Below are positions 53,452-61,907 of a stretch of DNA of 64,000 nt, piece by piece; the first letter of the stretch is position 1, and each line of letters begins with the position of its first letter. The translations under genes and the position numbers were made by a program. The notes beneath the pieces were generated by a model, which was not told the origin of the DNA, did no database searches, and saw nothing but the letters and a program-made list of their open reading frames with translations. This DNA comes from Clostridia bacterium (GTDB taxonomy: Bacteria; Bacillota; Clostridia; Christensenellales; Borkfalkiaceae), in contig JAFYTO010000014.1 of the NCBI GenBank assembly GCA_017558825.1, positions 62,001-126,000 on the forward strand, read 5' to 3'.

Positions 53452-54174
53452 ATGGAAATAACAGTTTTAGGAAAATACGGTCCTTTTGCAAAAAATGGTG
53501 GCTCTACGTCATCTTATTTAGTAAAGGGTAAAAGTGGGTATATAATGCTTGACTGTGGCGCAGGCTCAGTGTCTAAAATGCTTAGTATGATAGATATTAA
53601 CGAGCTTGAATGCTTAGTTTTATCTCACACTCATTTTGACCATGCTAGTGATATTTTAGTGCTTTCATACGCTATTGACTTTTTAAGAAAGGACGAGCCG
53701 TTGGCAGTTTATATGCCAAACGATAATAGCAAATTATTTAACTTGGTTAATGATTTAGATGCTTTTAAGGTTATACCTATAAGAGAGCAAAGTGACGTTA
53801 AATATTTCTTTAACGACTATAAAGTTAAGTTCTACAAAATGGAACATCCTGTTTTAACTTATGGTATTACGTTGGATGAAGGTAGACAAATTTTGGGCTA
53901 TACTGCAGATACAAAAATGTGTAAAAATGCAGAAGATATCGCAAAATATGCAACTTTTTTAATTGCTGACGGAGCGTTTTTAGATAAAGATTTTACTGAA
54001 AATAAACCGCATATGTCAGTTGGACAAGTTGTAAATTTAGCAAAGAAATACAACGTTAAAACCTTAATTTCCCACGTGGGATATAATTATACTGACGGCG
54101 AAATTGAAGAAGAAATTAAGGAGTTTGACAACTTAGTAGAAGTAGCAAAAGAGAATAAAACTTATAAAGTATAA
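53452..54174 (+). CDS. Metallo-beta-lactamase fold hydrolase (RNase Z-like)
   Basis: 240 residues. Metal motif SHTHFDHASD (about 58-67), YTADT (about 163) and SHVGYNY (about 203) define a complete MBL site. The layout resembles RNase Z-related and cyclic-phosphodiesterase-like proteins; the substrate is unknown. It shares one base with the comEC start (TAATG). AAAGGAAG precedes its ATG. Confidence 0.82.
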   Translation: MEITVLGKYGPFAKNGGSTSSYLVKGKSGYIMLDCGAGSVSKMLSMIDINELECLVLSHTHFDHASDILVLSYAIDFLRKDEPLAVYMPNDNSKLFNLVNDLDAFKVIPIREQSDVKYFFNDYKVKFYKMEHPVLTYGITLDEGRQILGYTADTKMCKNAEDIAKYATFLIADGAFLDKDFTENKPHMSVGQVVNLAKKYNVKTLISHVGYNYTDGEIEEEIKEFDNLVEVAKENKTYKV

Positions 54175-55700
54175 TGACAAACGTCACTAACAAATTATTA
54201 AATTTTAGACCGATAATTTTAATATGCGCAAATCTAATTTTAGGTATATTGTGTACTGTAACGCTTATTTACAGTTTAAACCTTTATATCTTTTTGGGTT
54301 GCGCATTTTTTCTTGTAAATATTATTACAATAGTTTGTTTTGTGATTAATAAAAATAAAAAGGTTTACATAGCGCTAATAGTTTCACTAATAATAACGCT
54401 TATTGTATGCGCTCGCTTTTCTCTTATAATTTTTAGCAACATAAATGCTAGTGATATTGGCACCGTTACTATTTACGGCAGTATAATAAAGGTTAATTCT
54501 ATTAAAGTTACAGACGTTGGGTATGTTATAAACGCATACGTTGAAGTTTTAGATGGCGAACTTTCAGGCAGTGTAATACAAACTTATTTTAATAGCAGTA
54601 ATTTACTACACGAAGGTTATAAAGTTGAGTTTAGTGGAGTTGTAAACGCTTTAAATTTTTATGCTAATAATTACGTTAATAGTAAAAATTTAAGATACGG
54701 TGTTAATTACGTTTGCAATAATAGCAATATATTAAACGTTGATACAAATATAAATAACGTATTTAATTACGCTAAACATTTATTATATCAAAGGTTAAGT
54801 TATTCCAATGCTGAAAATTATGAATTTATTTTTGCATTGCTAACAGGCGATACTAATTTTATAAAAGATTTAACGCTAAATAAGTTTAGAGACGTTGGCG
54901 TTGCGCATATTTTTGCAGTTTCAGGTTTGCATATTGGTTTTTTGTATGCATTTATAAATTTAATTTTTAAACCATTTAAGTTTAACAAAGTTACAAAATA
55001 CGTTTTAACCTTAGTATTGCTTTATTTATACGTTGCATTTTGCGGTACAACACCGTCTTGTTTAAGGGCGTTTATAATTATAGCAGTTTCTAGTTTTAGT
55101 AAAGCTTTTGGGTTTAAAAACGATAGGCTTTCATCAATATTTTTTAGTATGGTGCTAGTTTTAACAATAAACTCGGCAGACTTATTTAACGTTGGTTTTT
55201 ATTTATCGTATTTAGCTTGTTTATCACTAGTATTCTTAACACCTAAAATTGAAAAATTGTTAAACTATATTTTACCACAAAGAGTTTGCAAATTTGTTGC
55301 ACCGTTCATATCAGCATACGTTGGAACGTTGCCTATTACTAACGATTTCTTTTTAAATTCTTCGCTATTATCTATGCTATTTAACGCATTTATAGTTCCG
55401 CTTATGAGTTTTGTATTTATTCTTTGTTTTATATCAAGCGTAATTATTATGCTTTTTAGCAATGCGCTGTTTATAATGCAAATTTCATCGTTTTTCGTTT
55501 CGCTAATTGTTTGGTATGTTAACACGTTTTCTTTTATAGTTTTAAAAACCACAGTTTTGTTTTCTATTTCAACAGTATTTTATTATTTTGGGCTGGTATT
55601 GTGTAGCGGAGTTATTAACGTTAAGCTAAAAACGGTAAAAATTATTTCCCTTGTAAATTTTGTAATATTTTTATTAGTATTTTTACTAATAAATATTTAA
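54174..55700 (+). CDS. comEC: ComEC/Rec2-type competence channel, without C-terminal MBL domain
   Basis: 508 residues. N-terminal membrane and OB-like region (about 1-190), then the competence domain with FRDVGVAHIFAVSGLHIGF (about 242-260) and multiple helices. ComEC proteins of about 750 residues carry a C-terminal MBL nuclease-like domain that is absent here. In Bacillus it imports single-stranded DNA. It precedes holA, the conserved order. The upstream MBL gene is coupled but belongs to a different MBL branch. Confidence 0.88.
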   Translation: MTNVTNKLLNFRPIILICANLILGILCTVTLIYSLNLYIFLGCAFFLVNIITIVCFVINKNKKVYIALIVSLIITLIVCARFSLIIFSNINASDIGTVTIYGSIIKVNSIKVTDVGYVINAYVEVLDGELSGSVIQTYFNSSNLLHEGYKVEFSGVVNALNFYANNYVNSKNLRYGVNYVCNNSNILNVDTNINNVFNYAKHLLYQRLSYSNAENYEFIFALLTGDTNFIKDLTLNKFRDVGVAHIFAVSGLHIGFLYAFINLIFKPFKFNKVTKYVLTLVLLYLYVAFCGTTPSCLRAFIIIAVSSFSKAFGFKNDRLSSIFFSMVLVLTINSADLFNVGFYLSYLACLSLVFLTPKIEKLLNYILPQRVCKFVAPFISAYVGTLPITNDFFLNSSLLSMLFNAFIVPLMSFVFILCFISSVIIMLFSNALFIMQISSFFVSLIVWYVNTFSFIVLKTTVLFSISTVFYYFGLVLCSGVINVKLKTVKIISLVNFVIFLLVFLLINI

Positions 55701-55708
55701 TTTTAGCC

Positions 55709-55737
55709 TTGATTTTTTTAATAAACAATGTTAAAAT
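55709..55737 (+). promoter_or_regulatory. Promoter of holA-cdaA
   Basis: TTGATT (55709-55714), 17-bp spacer, TAAAAT (55732-55737), a short leader with GGGAGA and then GTG at 55756. Confidence 0.65.
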
Positions 55738-55755
55738 AGCCTTGGGAGAATTAAG

Positions 55756-56730
55756 GTGAAATTTTTAGAGTTAAAAAACAGTGTAAAAAATGAAATATTT
55801 CCAATATACTATATAGAAGGTGAGGATGCATTTTTGCGTCAAAACGCACTTATAACGCTAAAAAACGCCTTTTTAGTTGAGCCAGACTTTAACTTAACTA
55901 ATTTTACAGGAGCAGATTTAAAAGCCGATATAGAGTCGTTTTTAACTGCGGTAAGAAGCTATCCGTTTTTAAGTGATAAACGTATAATTGTGGTTAGCGA
56001 ATATTATCCAACAGCCACCGATTTAAAAGGAAAAAAACTCAAAGAATTTTTTAATACTGTAGAAGAAACGTCAATAGTAATTTTTATAAATTCAAAGGCG
56101 TGCGCTCCGCTCAAAAATCAGCCTAACATAACGGTTGTTGATTGTAATAAATTGGATTTAGAAAGCATTGTAAAATATTTGCGTGCCTCACTTTTAAAAA
56201 GTAATATTGTTATTGATAGTTCTGCCGTTCAAATGCTTGTAGAATACACCTCGTATGATATGGCAAAAATTAACGGAGAAATTAATAAGCTTATATCATA
56301 CGTTGGAGATAACGGCGTTATAGATGAAGAAGCTGTAAACGCCATAACCGTTAAGGATACTGAATATCAAATTTACGAATTAAGTGGCTATATAGCTGAT
56401 AAAAATAACCAAAAAGCCTTTCAAACTTTAAGTGATATGCTATCTAAAAATGAAGATAAGCAAAAGTTGTTTATATCTATTTATTTTCATTTTAGAAGGC
56501 TTTTACACGTTTCAATATCAAATTTAAGTGATGTAGAACTAGCAAATAGTTTAGGTGTTAAAGAATTTGCCGTAAAAAAAGCAAAAATGCAGGCTAGAAA
56601 GTTTAACGTAAAGCGTTTAAAGAGCATTTGTGATAAATTATGCGAGTTTGACACTGCGTTCAAGTGTGGCGAAATTAGTTTAGATAGTGTTCTTTGGAAT
56701 TCGATTTTTAATGCGTTTGCAAATAATTAA
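55756..56730 (+). CDS. holA: DNA polymerase III delta subunit
   Basis: 324 residues from a GTG start. Clamp-loader subunit with IYYIEGEDAFLRQNA, YPFLSDKRIIVV and KLISYVGD-type motifs, and an all-helical C-terminal collar domain. It follows comEC as in other Bacillota. Interesting because the polymerase PolC itself is not found at its usual place in this window. Confidence 0.9.
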   Translation: MKFLELKNSVKNEIFPIYYIEGEDAFLRQNALITLKNAFLVEPDFNLTNFTGADLKADIESFLTAVRSYPFLSDKRIIVVSEYYPTATDLKGKKLKEFFNTVEETSIVIFINSKACAPLKNQPNITVVDCNKLDLESIVKYLRASLLKSNIVIDSSAVQMLVEYTSYDMAKINGEINKLISYVGDNGVIDEEAVNAITVKDTEYQIYELSGYIADKNNQKAFQTLSDMLSKNEDKQKLFISIYFHFRRLLHVSISNLSDVELANSLGVKEFAVKKAKMQARKFNVKRLKSICDKLCEFDTAFKCGEISLDSVLWNSIFNAFANN

Positions 56731-56741
56731 AAGGAGTAAAA

Positions 56742-57566
56742 ATGGAAAAATTTATATCTTTTATAAATGAAAATATTATACCAATATATAAAAATATAGA
56801 TGCAATTAGTGTAGTTGTTTACATTCTATTGTTTTTATCTATTTTTGTTTTGCTTGAAATGCTTGCCAAAAATAATGCAAGTAAAATTTCTGTTTGGCTT
56901 TCTTTTTACGTAGTAATTATATCTATGCTAACTTTGCTTACAGATTTTGACCAAAACATATACATTTTACTTCTTTGTTCGTTTGTAATTTGTGTTGTAG
57001 TTATGTTTTCTACTGAAATTAAGCGTAGTGTTTGGAATACAAAAACGTCAAAACGTGTTTCAATTGAAACTGCAAATTCAGTAAAAATGGCTTCAAACAA
57101 CGTTAATAAATGTATAAACGAAATAATTAAAGCGCTTCAAAATATGTCTAAAAACGACGTTGGCGCAATTTTAGTATTATCTAACACAAAAATACCGGGA
57201 AGTATTTTAGATAGCGGTGTAAAAATTGAAAGTGATATTTCAAGTGCGCTTATAGAAAGTATTTTCTTTCCTAAAACTCCGCTTCATGATGGTGCTATTA
57301 TTATTCAAAATGATAAAATTCAAGCCGCTGGATGCTTTTTACCACTTTCTCAAGAGAGCGATTTGCCTAAAGAACTTGGAACAAGGCACAGGGCTGGTAT
57401 TGGGGTTACGGAAGTGTTAAACGTTACTGCTATTATTGTTTCGGAAGAAACGGGTATTATTTCAATTGCTCGTGGTGGTAAAATTGTAAGGTATGCCGAT
57501 AGTGAAATGCTTAGGCAAACTTTAAAAGAGTATTATTGGCAAGACTTGCTTGTAAAGGGTAAATAA
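56742..57566 (+). CDS. cdaA: Diadenylate cyclase CdaA
   Basis: 274 residues. Makes c-di-AMP from two ATP. Three N-terminal membrane helices (about 20-40, 47-65, 70-90), then the DAC domain with PLHDGAIII (DGA), GTRHRAGIG (RHR) and SEETGIISIARGG. AAGGAG precedes the ATG. In most Bacillota the regulator gene cdaR (ybbR) follows; here only a 37-residue membrane microprotein does. Confidence 0.95.
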   Translation: MEKFISFINENIIPIYKNIDAISVVVYILLFLSIFVLLEMLAKNNASKISVWLSFYVVIISMLTLLTDFDQNIYILLLCSFVICVVVMFSTEIKRSVWNTKTSKRVSIETANSVKMASNNVNKCINEIIKALQNMSKNDVGAILVLSNTKIPGSILDSGVKIESDISSALIESIFFPKTPLHDGAIIIQNDKIQAAGCFLPLSQESDLPKELGTRHRAGIGVTEVLNVTAIIVSEETGIISIARGGKIVRYADSEMLRQTLKEYYWQDLLVKGK

Positions 57567-57574
57567 GGTGAATT

Positions 57575-57688
57575 ATGAATAACAATAATGAAAAATCAAC
57601 AAAATCAAAGGTTTTAAGAGTATTTGTAAACGCGGTTATTTCACTTCTTTTAGCAACCGTAGTATTTGTAACGCTTAAACTACTTTAA
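57575..57688 (+). CDS. 37-residue single-pass membrane microprotein after cdaA
   Basis: Frame MNNNNEKSTKSKVLRVFV followed by a hydrophobic helix ending VTLKLL (about 17-37). It starts eight bases after the cdaA stop with AAGGTG upstream, and ends just before a terminator, so it looks like a genuine third operon gene. The position and single helix match the N-terminal anchor of a CdaR protein, but no YbbR domain follows. Function unknown; a link to CdaA is inferred from position. Confidence 0.65.
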   Translation: MNNNNEKSTKSKVLRVFVNAVISLLLATVVFVTLKLL

Positions 57689-57701
57689 TAAATAAAAATT
57701 T

Positions 57702-57730
57702 TAGGCTCTTTAGGAGCCTATTTTTTATGA
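57702..57730 (+). terminator. Terminator of holA-cdaA-microprotein operon
   Basis: 7-bp stem (57702-57708 with 57714-57720), 5-base loop and T run. Confidence 0.85.
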
Positions 57731-57746
57731 AAATTTTATGAAAATT

Positions 57747-57763
57747 TGTGAATTTTATTCACA
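57747..57763 (+). promoter_or_regulatory. Palindromic candidate operator
   Basis: Perfect inverted repeat TGTGAAT-TTT-ATTCACA. Its right arm overlaps the -35 box of the HtrA-like gene. A further TGTGA half site abuts the -10 box (57777-57781). Confidence 0.5.
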
Positions 57764-57786
57764 TTAATTTTTTATTGTGATATAAT
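57758..57786 (+). promoter_or_regulatory. Promoter of the HtrA-like gene
   Basis: TTCACA (57758-57763), 17-bp spacer and TATAAT (57781-57786). Confidence 0.65.
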
Positions 57787-57829
57787 TTTAATATCAAGTA
57801 ATGATTTGTTAACTCAAAAGGAGTAATAT

Positions 57830-59257
57830 ATGAAAAACAAAAAGAGTATATTTGTTGCAATACTTATTGCCTTATCAATTATGCTAACTTGTTTATCTGG
57901 TTGCATAATATCAACGGGTAACGGCCCTTCAATTGAGTCCATAGAAAAAACGTCTTCCGTAGGGCTTGTTGACACTTATACCATAACTTATACAGACGGT
58001 TCTACCTATAATTTTGAAATTACTAACGGTAAAGACGGTATAGATGGGGAAGACGGTATTGACGGCATTGATATAACTGTTAACGAGTTATATGATGAAT
58101 ATTTAAAAACTCATCCTAACACGTCATATGAAGCGTTTTTAAAAGACGTTTTAGAAATTAACGTTTCTTCGAATACTATTTCAATTAACAAAGCACTTCA
58201 ATCAAGCGCAAAAGTATATACTGAATTTACGGAAAATTATAGAGTAAGTCCAATGCACACAACTAAAGAAACAGCGCTTTATCTAGGTTCTGCCGTTGTT
58301 TATAAGGTAGACACAAATTATACTTATTTTATAACTAACTATCACGTTATATATGATGCAAACTCGGTTGACCAATCTAAGTTTGCAAAGAGAATAGTTT
58401 GCTATTTGTATGGAAGTGAGGGTGGCCCTACTTCTATGGGAAGTAAGGATGAAAACGGCTGCACCCAATACGATTACGGTTCTTATGGAATTGAATGTGA
58501 ATACGTTGGCGGTTCGGTTACTGCTGACATTGCTATTGTAAAAGCTTTAACTTCAAGTGTAAAAGCCGTTAATGAAAACGTTCAGCCTATTACTTTTGCA
58601 AGTGGTTATCACGTTGGCGACACTGCTATTGCAATAGGCAATCCTGAAGGCGAAGGCATTAGCGTAACGCAAGGTGTTGTTAGTATTGATAATGAATATA
58701 TAAACTTATCTGTTGACGGAACTACAAGAAGTTACCGCTCAATAAGAATTGATACGTCTATTTACAGCGGAAGTTCTGGTGGTGGTTTGTTTGACGTTGA
58801 CGGTAAGTTGATAGGTATAACAAATGCCGGCGATGGAGAGGATCAAAACGTTAACTATGCTATTCCGCTTGAAATAGTTAAATCTGCCGTAGAAAATATT
58901 ATGTATTACGGCGGTAATGCTAAAAAAATTACGCTTGGAATAGAAGTGTTAAGTAGCAATTCAAAATATGTTTTCGATGCTGAAAAAGGCTATGGAAAAA
59001 TTGTTGAAACGGTTACAATTAGTAAGGTTAATGAGGGTTCTATTAGCAGTACAATGGGCTTAAACGTAAATGACGTTATTGTTTCGTTTGTTGTAAATGA
59101 CGTTGAATATAATATTAATAGAAACTTTAATATAGGTGACATATTGTTAACAATTAGAGCTGGAAACGTTATTTCGTTTAAAGTTAAACGTGGGGGAGAA
59201 GTTGTGCAAACTACTGCCTACACCGTTTTAGATACGGATTTAAGCGTTGTTGCCTAA
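57830..59257 (+). CDS. HtrA/DegP-like trypsin-fold protease, lipoprotein
   Basis: 475 residues. Signal peptide with lipobox LSGC (Cys25), so the protein is lipid-anchored outside. A short collagen-like GKDGIDGEDGIDGID tract lies at about 67-81. The S1C protease domain has His172 (TNYHVI), Asp233 (TADIAIV) and Ser316 (SGSSGGGLF). A PDZ-like domain (about 365-460) follows. It probably degrades or refolds damaged exported proteins. AAAGGAG precedes the ATG. Its promoter carries a palindromic candidate operator. Confidence 0.85.
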   Translation: MKNKKSIFVAILIALSIMLTCLSGCIISTGNGPSIESIEKTSSVGLVDTYTITYTDGSTYNFEITNGKDGIDGEDGIDGIDITVNELYDEYLKTHPNTSYEAFLKDVLEINVSSNTISINKALQSSAKVYTEFTENYRVSPMHTTKETALYLGSAVVYKVDTNYTYFITNYHVIYDANSVDQSKFAKRIVCYLYGSEGGPTSMGSKDENGCTQYDYGSYGIECEYVGGSVTADIAIVKALTSSVKAVNENVQPITFASGYHVGDTAIAIGNPEGEGISVTQGVVSIDNEYINLSVDGTTRSYRSIRIDTSIYSGSSGGGLFDVDGKLIGITNAGDGEDQNVNYAIPLEIVKSAVENIMYYGGNAKKITLGIEVLSSNSKYVFDAEKGYGKIVETVTISKVNEGSISSTMGLNVNDVIVSFVVNDVEYNINRNFNIGDILLTIRAGNVISFKVKRGGEVVQTTAYTVLDTDLSVVA

Positions 59258-59277
59258 ATAATATAATTTAATATTAG

Positions 59278-59308
59278 CGGTGGATTTTTAATCCGCCGTT
59301 TTTTTTAT
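59278..59308 (+). terminator. Terminator of the HtrA-like gene
   Basis: 9-bp stem with one G-T pair (59278-59286 with 59290-59298), 3-base loop, long T run. Confidence 0.85.
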
Positions 59309-59397
59309 TTAAAATCGACTAAACTATTAAAAATTAGACATTTTATATCATATTTTTTACTTTTTTAAACTATATAATATAACGGAGACAATTTTTA

Positions 59398-60162
59398 ATG
59401 AAGTTTAATAAAAACGTACTTTCAATAATAATGTTAGTTGTTACTATTGCGTTAATATGTAGTTTTTCAGTTTTTAATTATACAAAAACTGCAAGTGCCA
59501 ACTATTTAAACGGCGAGGCTAGAAAAGTTCCTATATATTCAGTAGATAGGTCTGACAATAAAATTTCAATATCATTTGATTGCGCGTATGGCGCAGACTA
59601 TACTGATAACATTTTAAAAATTTTAGATGATTACAACGTTAAATGCACGTTTTTTGTGGTTGAGTTTTGGGTAAAAAAATATCCTGAAAAAGTTGCAAAA
59701 ATTATAGAAAGCGGGCATGAAATTGGTACACATTCGTCAACGCATCCATATATGAGCAAACTTGATAGTACGTCAATAAAAAATCAGCTAGAAAGCTCAA
59801 TTTCGGCAATAGAAACAATTACTAATTGTAAAGTGAACTTATTTAGACCGCCTTATGGTGACTATAACAACGCTGTTGTTAACGGTGCGGAGGCTTTAGG
59901 TTTATACACTATACAATGGTCGGTTGACAGTTTAGATTGGAAAAATTTAAGCGAAAGTGAAATTTCTAATAGGGTAATAAGTAAAACGCAAAGCGGTTCT
60001 ATAATTTTGTGTCATAACAATGGTTTAAACACTTACAAAGCGTTGCCGTATATTATTGCAACCTTAAAAGAAAAGGGTTACGAGTTTGTTAAAATTAGCG
60101 ATTTAATTTATAAAGATAATTACACTATAGATTCCTTAGGCGTACAACACGCAAAAGGGTAA
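59398..60162 (+). CDS. Polysaccharide deacetylase (NodB domain)
   Basis: 254 residues with an N-terminal signal/anchor helix (about 8-30). The NodB motifs are SFDCAYGADY (catalytic Asp), HSSTHPYMS (metal His pair), FRPPYGDYN (Arg/Pro) and LCHNN (late His). Acts outside the membrane, likely on peptidoglycan. The SFDCA variant is typical of clostridial PdaA-like enzymes. Unlike the YlxY-type protein at 12911 its key residues are kept. Confidence 0.87.
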   Translation: MKFNKNVLSIIMLVVTIALICSFSVFNYTKTASANYLNGEARKVPIYSVDRSDNKISISFDCAYGADYTDNILKILDDYNVKCTFFVVEFWVKKYPEKVAKIIESGHEIGTHSSTHPYMSKLDSTSIKNQLESSISAIETITNCKVNLFRPPYGDYNNAVVNGAEALGLYTIQWSVDSLDWKNLSESEISNRVISKTQSGSIILCHNNGLNTYKALPYIIATLKEKGYEFVKISDLIYKDNYTIDSLGVQHAKG

Positions 60163-60182
60163 AAATACAAAAAGGAGACGTT

Positions 60183-60863
60183 ATGCAAGAAAAACTAAAC
60201 AATAAGGTGTACATTAAAGGAGAAATTGTTACTGAAGCAAAATATTCGCACGAAACGTACGGAGAGGGATTTTACGAAGTTGAGGTTTTAGTTAGAAGGC
60301 TATCTGGTCAAGCGGATATATTACCTGTAACTATTTCAGAACGGCTTATTGAAACTGGAAATTTAAAAATTGGCTCGCAAATTTGCGCATTTGGTCAATT
60401 TAGAAGTTACAATAAACAGGTGGACGGTAAGTCAAAATTAATGTTAACGGTTTTTGTTAAAGAGGTTTTAAACGAGGACCTTTATAAAAATCCTAACAAC
60501 ATTGTTTTATCTGGATATATTTGCAAGCCTCCAATATACAGAACAACGCCATTTAATCGTGAAATTGCTGACGTATTAGTTGCTGTAAATAGAGCGTATA
60601 ATAAAAGTGATTACATACCTTGTATAGCTTGGGGAAGAAATGCAAGATTTGTTAAAAATTTGAGTGTTGGAGAGAAAATTGCAATATCAGGAAGAATACA
60701 ATCACGCGAGTATCAAAAAAAGCTTAGTGAAACTGAAACAGTAACGCTTACAGCATACGAGGTTTCCGTTTCAAAACTTATGGCATACGATAACGCTGAA
60801 TATTTTGATATTGAAAAAGAATTTGAGCTTGTCGGTTATGCACTAGAAAAAGAATACGTTTAA
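60183..60863 (+). CDS. SSB-like protein with two tandem OB folds
   Basis: 226 residues. Two OB domains: about 1-95 (VYIKGEIVTEAKYSHETYGEG...GSQICAFGQFRSY) and about 103-200 (NIVLSGYICKPPIYRTTPFNREIADVLVAVNRAY...YIPCIAWGRNARF...ISGRIQSREY). The second matches single-strand DNA-binding proteins, the first is more divergent. No acidic SSB C-terminal tip for partner binding is visible. It may be a specialised ssDNA-binding protein. AAGGAG precedes the ATG. Confidence 0.75.
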   Translation: MQEKLNNKVYIKGEIVTEAKYSHETYGEGFYEVEVLVRRLSGQADILPVTISERLIETGNLKIGSQICAFGQFRSYNKQVDGKSKLMLTVFVKEVLNEDLYKNPNNIVLSGYICKPPIYRTTPFNREIADVLVAVNRAYNKSDYIPCIAWGRNARFVKNLSVGEKIAISGRIQSREYQKKLSETETVTLTAYEVSVSKLMAYDNAEYFDIEKEFELVGYALEKEYV

Positions 60864-60865
60864 TA

Positions 60866-60894
60866 TTGACAATTTTATATTGCTTTGATATAAT
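60866..60894 (+). promoter_or_regulatory. Promoter of the kinase-like/PqqD/S26 operon
   Basis: Perfect TTGACA (60866-60871), 17-bp spacer and perfect TATAAT (60889-60894), starting two bases after the upstream stop codon. Confidence 0.88.
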
Positions 60895-60896
60895 GA

Positions 60897-60922
60897 ATAC
60901 GGATTTAATAATCCGTATTTTT
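60897..60922 (+). terminator. Hairpin with T run between promoter and start codon
   Basis: 7-bp stem (60898-60904 with 60911-60917) and T run just before the ATG at 60926. It reads as the terminator of the SSB-like gene but lies at the very 5' end of the next operon's transcript. Confidence 0.6.
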
Positions 60923-60925
60923 ATT

Positions 60926-61648
60926 ATGAAAAACGTTTATTTAATTGCTGGCGTAGCCTTTCAAATTGAATATAAAAGCAAAAACACAGAGCTGCTACTT
61001 AAAAATTATTTATGCAATATAGAGCCTTTGCACGTTGTAAATTTGCCTAGTGAAGAAGAAATTGAATTTGAGTGCAAAATGGCAAAAATTGACGATTACA
61101 ACAAATTAGAAAATGTTGCAATTTTACGCAAAATATCTACAATTTTATTAAAAAAGCACAGCACTGTTTTGCTTCATAGTTCCGCTGTTTCTTATAATGG
61201 AAAAGCATATCTTTTTACTGCTCCTAGCGGCACTGGAAAAAGTACGCACGTAAACAATTTAAAAACTGTGCTTGGCTCTAAATTAGAATATATTAACGAT
61301 GATAAGCCGTTTGTAAAAATTGAAGAAGGCTCTGTAACAGTTTATGGCAGCCCTTGGTGTGGAAAACATAATTTAGGCTCCAACGTTAATAGGCAATTAA
61401 ATTCAATAATATTTTTAACTAGAGCAAATGAAAATTATGTTAAACTTATTGACGGAAACGAGGCGTTAAAACCGCTTATAAGGCAATGCTTTATGCTTGA
61501 TAATAAAAATGATTTATCTACGCTTTTAGCCTTAATTTCAAAGCTTGTAAACAGTGTAAGTTTTTATATTTTAGGTTGCACAAAAGAGTTGGATAGTGCC
61601 TTTGTTACTATAAAAGAAATATTTAAAGGTGATATAAATGAAAATTAA
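60926..61648 (+). CDS. HPr-kinase/PEPCK-like ATPase of RiPP-type loci
   Basis: 240 residues. Walker A APSGTGKST at 99-107, acidic pair D125-D126, and the hallmark GSPWCGK (141-147) of HPrK-like proteins encoded with PqqD proteins. The N-terminal 80 residues are a small variable domain. Relatives in lasso-peptide clusters phosphorylate the peptide C-terminus; here the target is unknown. It has no Shine-Dalgarno and is preceded by a hairpin. Coupled to the PqqD gene by an 11-base overlap. Confidence 0.8.
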   Translation: MKNVYLIAGVAFQIEYKSKNTELLLKNYLCNIEPLHVVNLPSEEEIEFECKMAKIDDYNKLENVAILRKISTILLKKHSTVLLHSSAVSYNGKAYLFTAPSGTGKSTHVNNLKTVLGSKLEYINDDKPFVKIEEGSVTVYGSPWCGKHNLGSNVNRQLNSIIFLTRANENYVKLIDGNEALKPLIRQCFMLDNKNDLSTLLALISKLVNSVSFYILGCTKELDSAFVTIKEIFKGDINEN

Positions 61649-61907
61649 AAGTGATTTTATACTTCAAAAAATGACTGAAAATTCATACGTTGCAATGCCA
61701 GTAGGCAAGTCAAGAGATTTGGTAAAAGGCTATTTAAACGTAAACAGTACGGGTGCATTTTTATGGGATATACTCGTAAAGGGAGCAACAAAGCAAGACC
61801 TAGTTTTAGCATTAACAGCCGCTTATGAGGTTGATAGTGGGCTTGTTGAAAAGGACGTAGAATCGTTTATTTTAAAATTAAACGAAATTGGAGCGTTAGA
61901 TGATTGA
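61638..61907 (+). CDS. PqqD-family peptide chaperone (RRE domain)
   Basis: 89 residues. The winged-helix PqqD fold is shown by LVKGYLNVNSTGAFLWDILVKGATKQDLVLAL and DVESFILKLNEIGAL. Such RiPP recognition elements bind precursor leader peptides and present them to modifying enzymes. It sits between an HPrK-like ATPase and a signal-peptidase-like gene, overlapping both. No precursor gene or radical SAM enzyme lies nearby. Confidence 0.88.
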   Translation: MKIKSDFILQKMTENSYVAMPVGKSRDLVKGYLNVNSTGAFLWDILVKGATKQDLVLALTAAYEVDSGLVEKDVESFILKLNEIGALDD

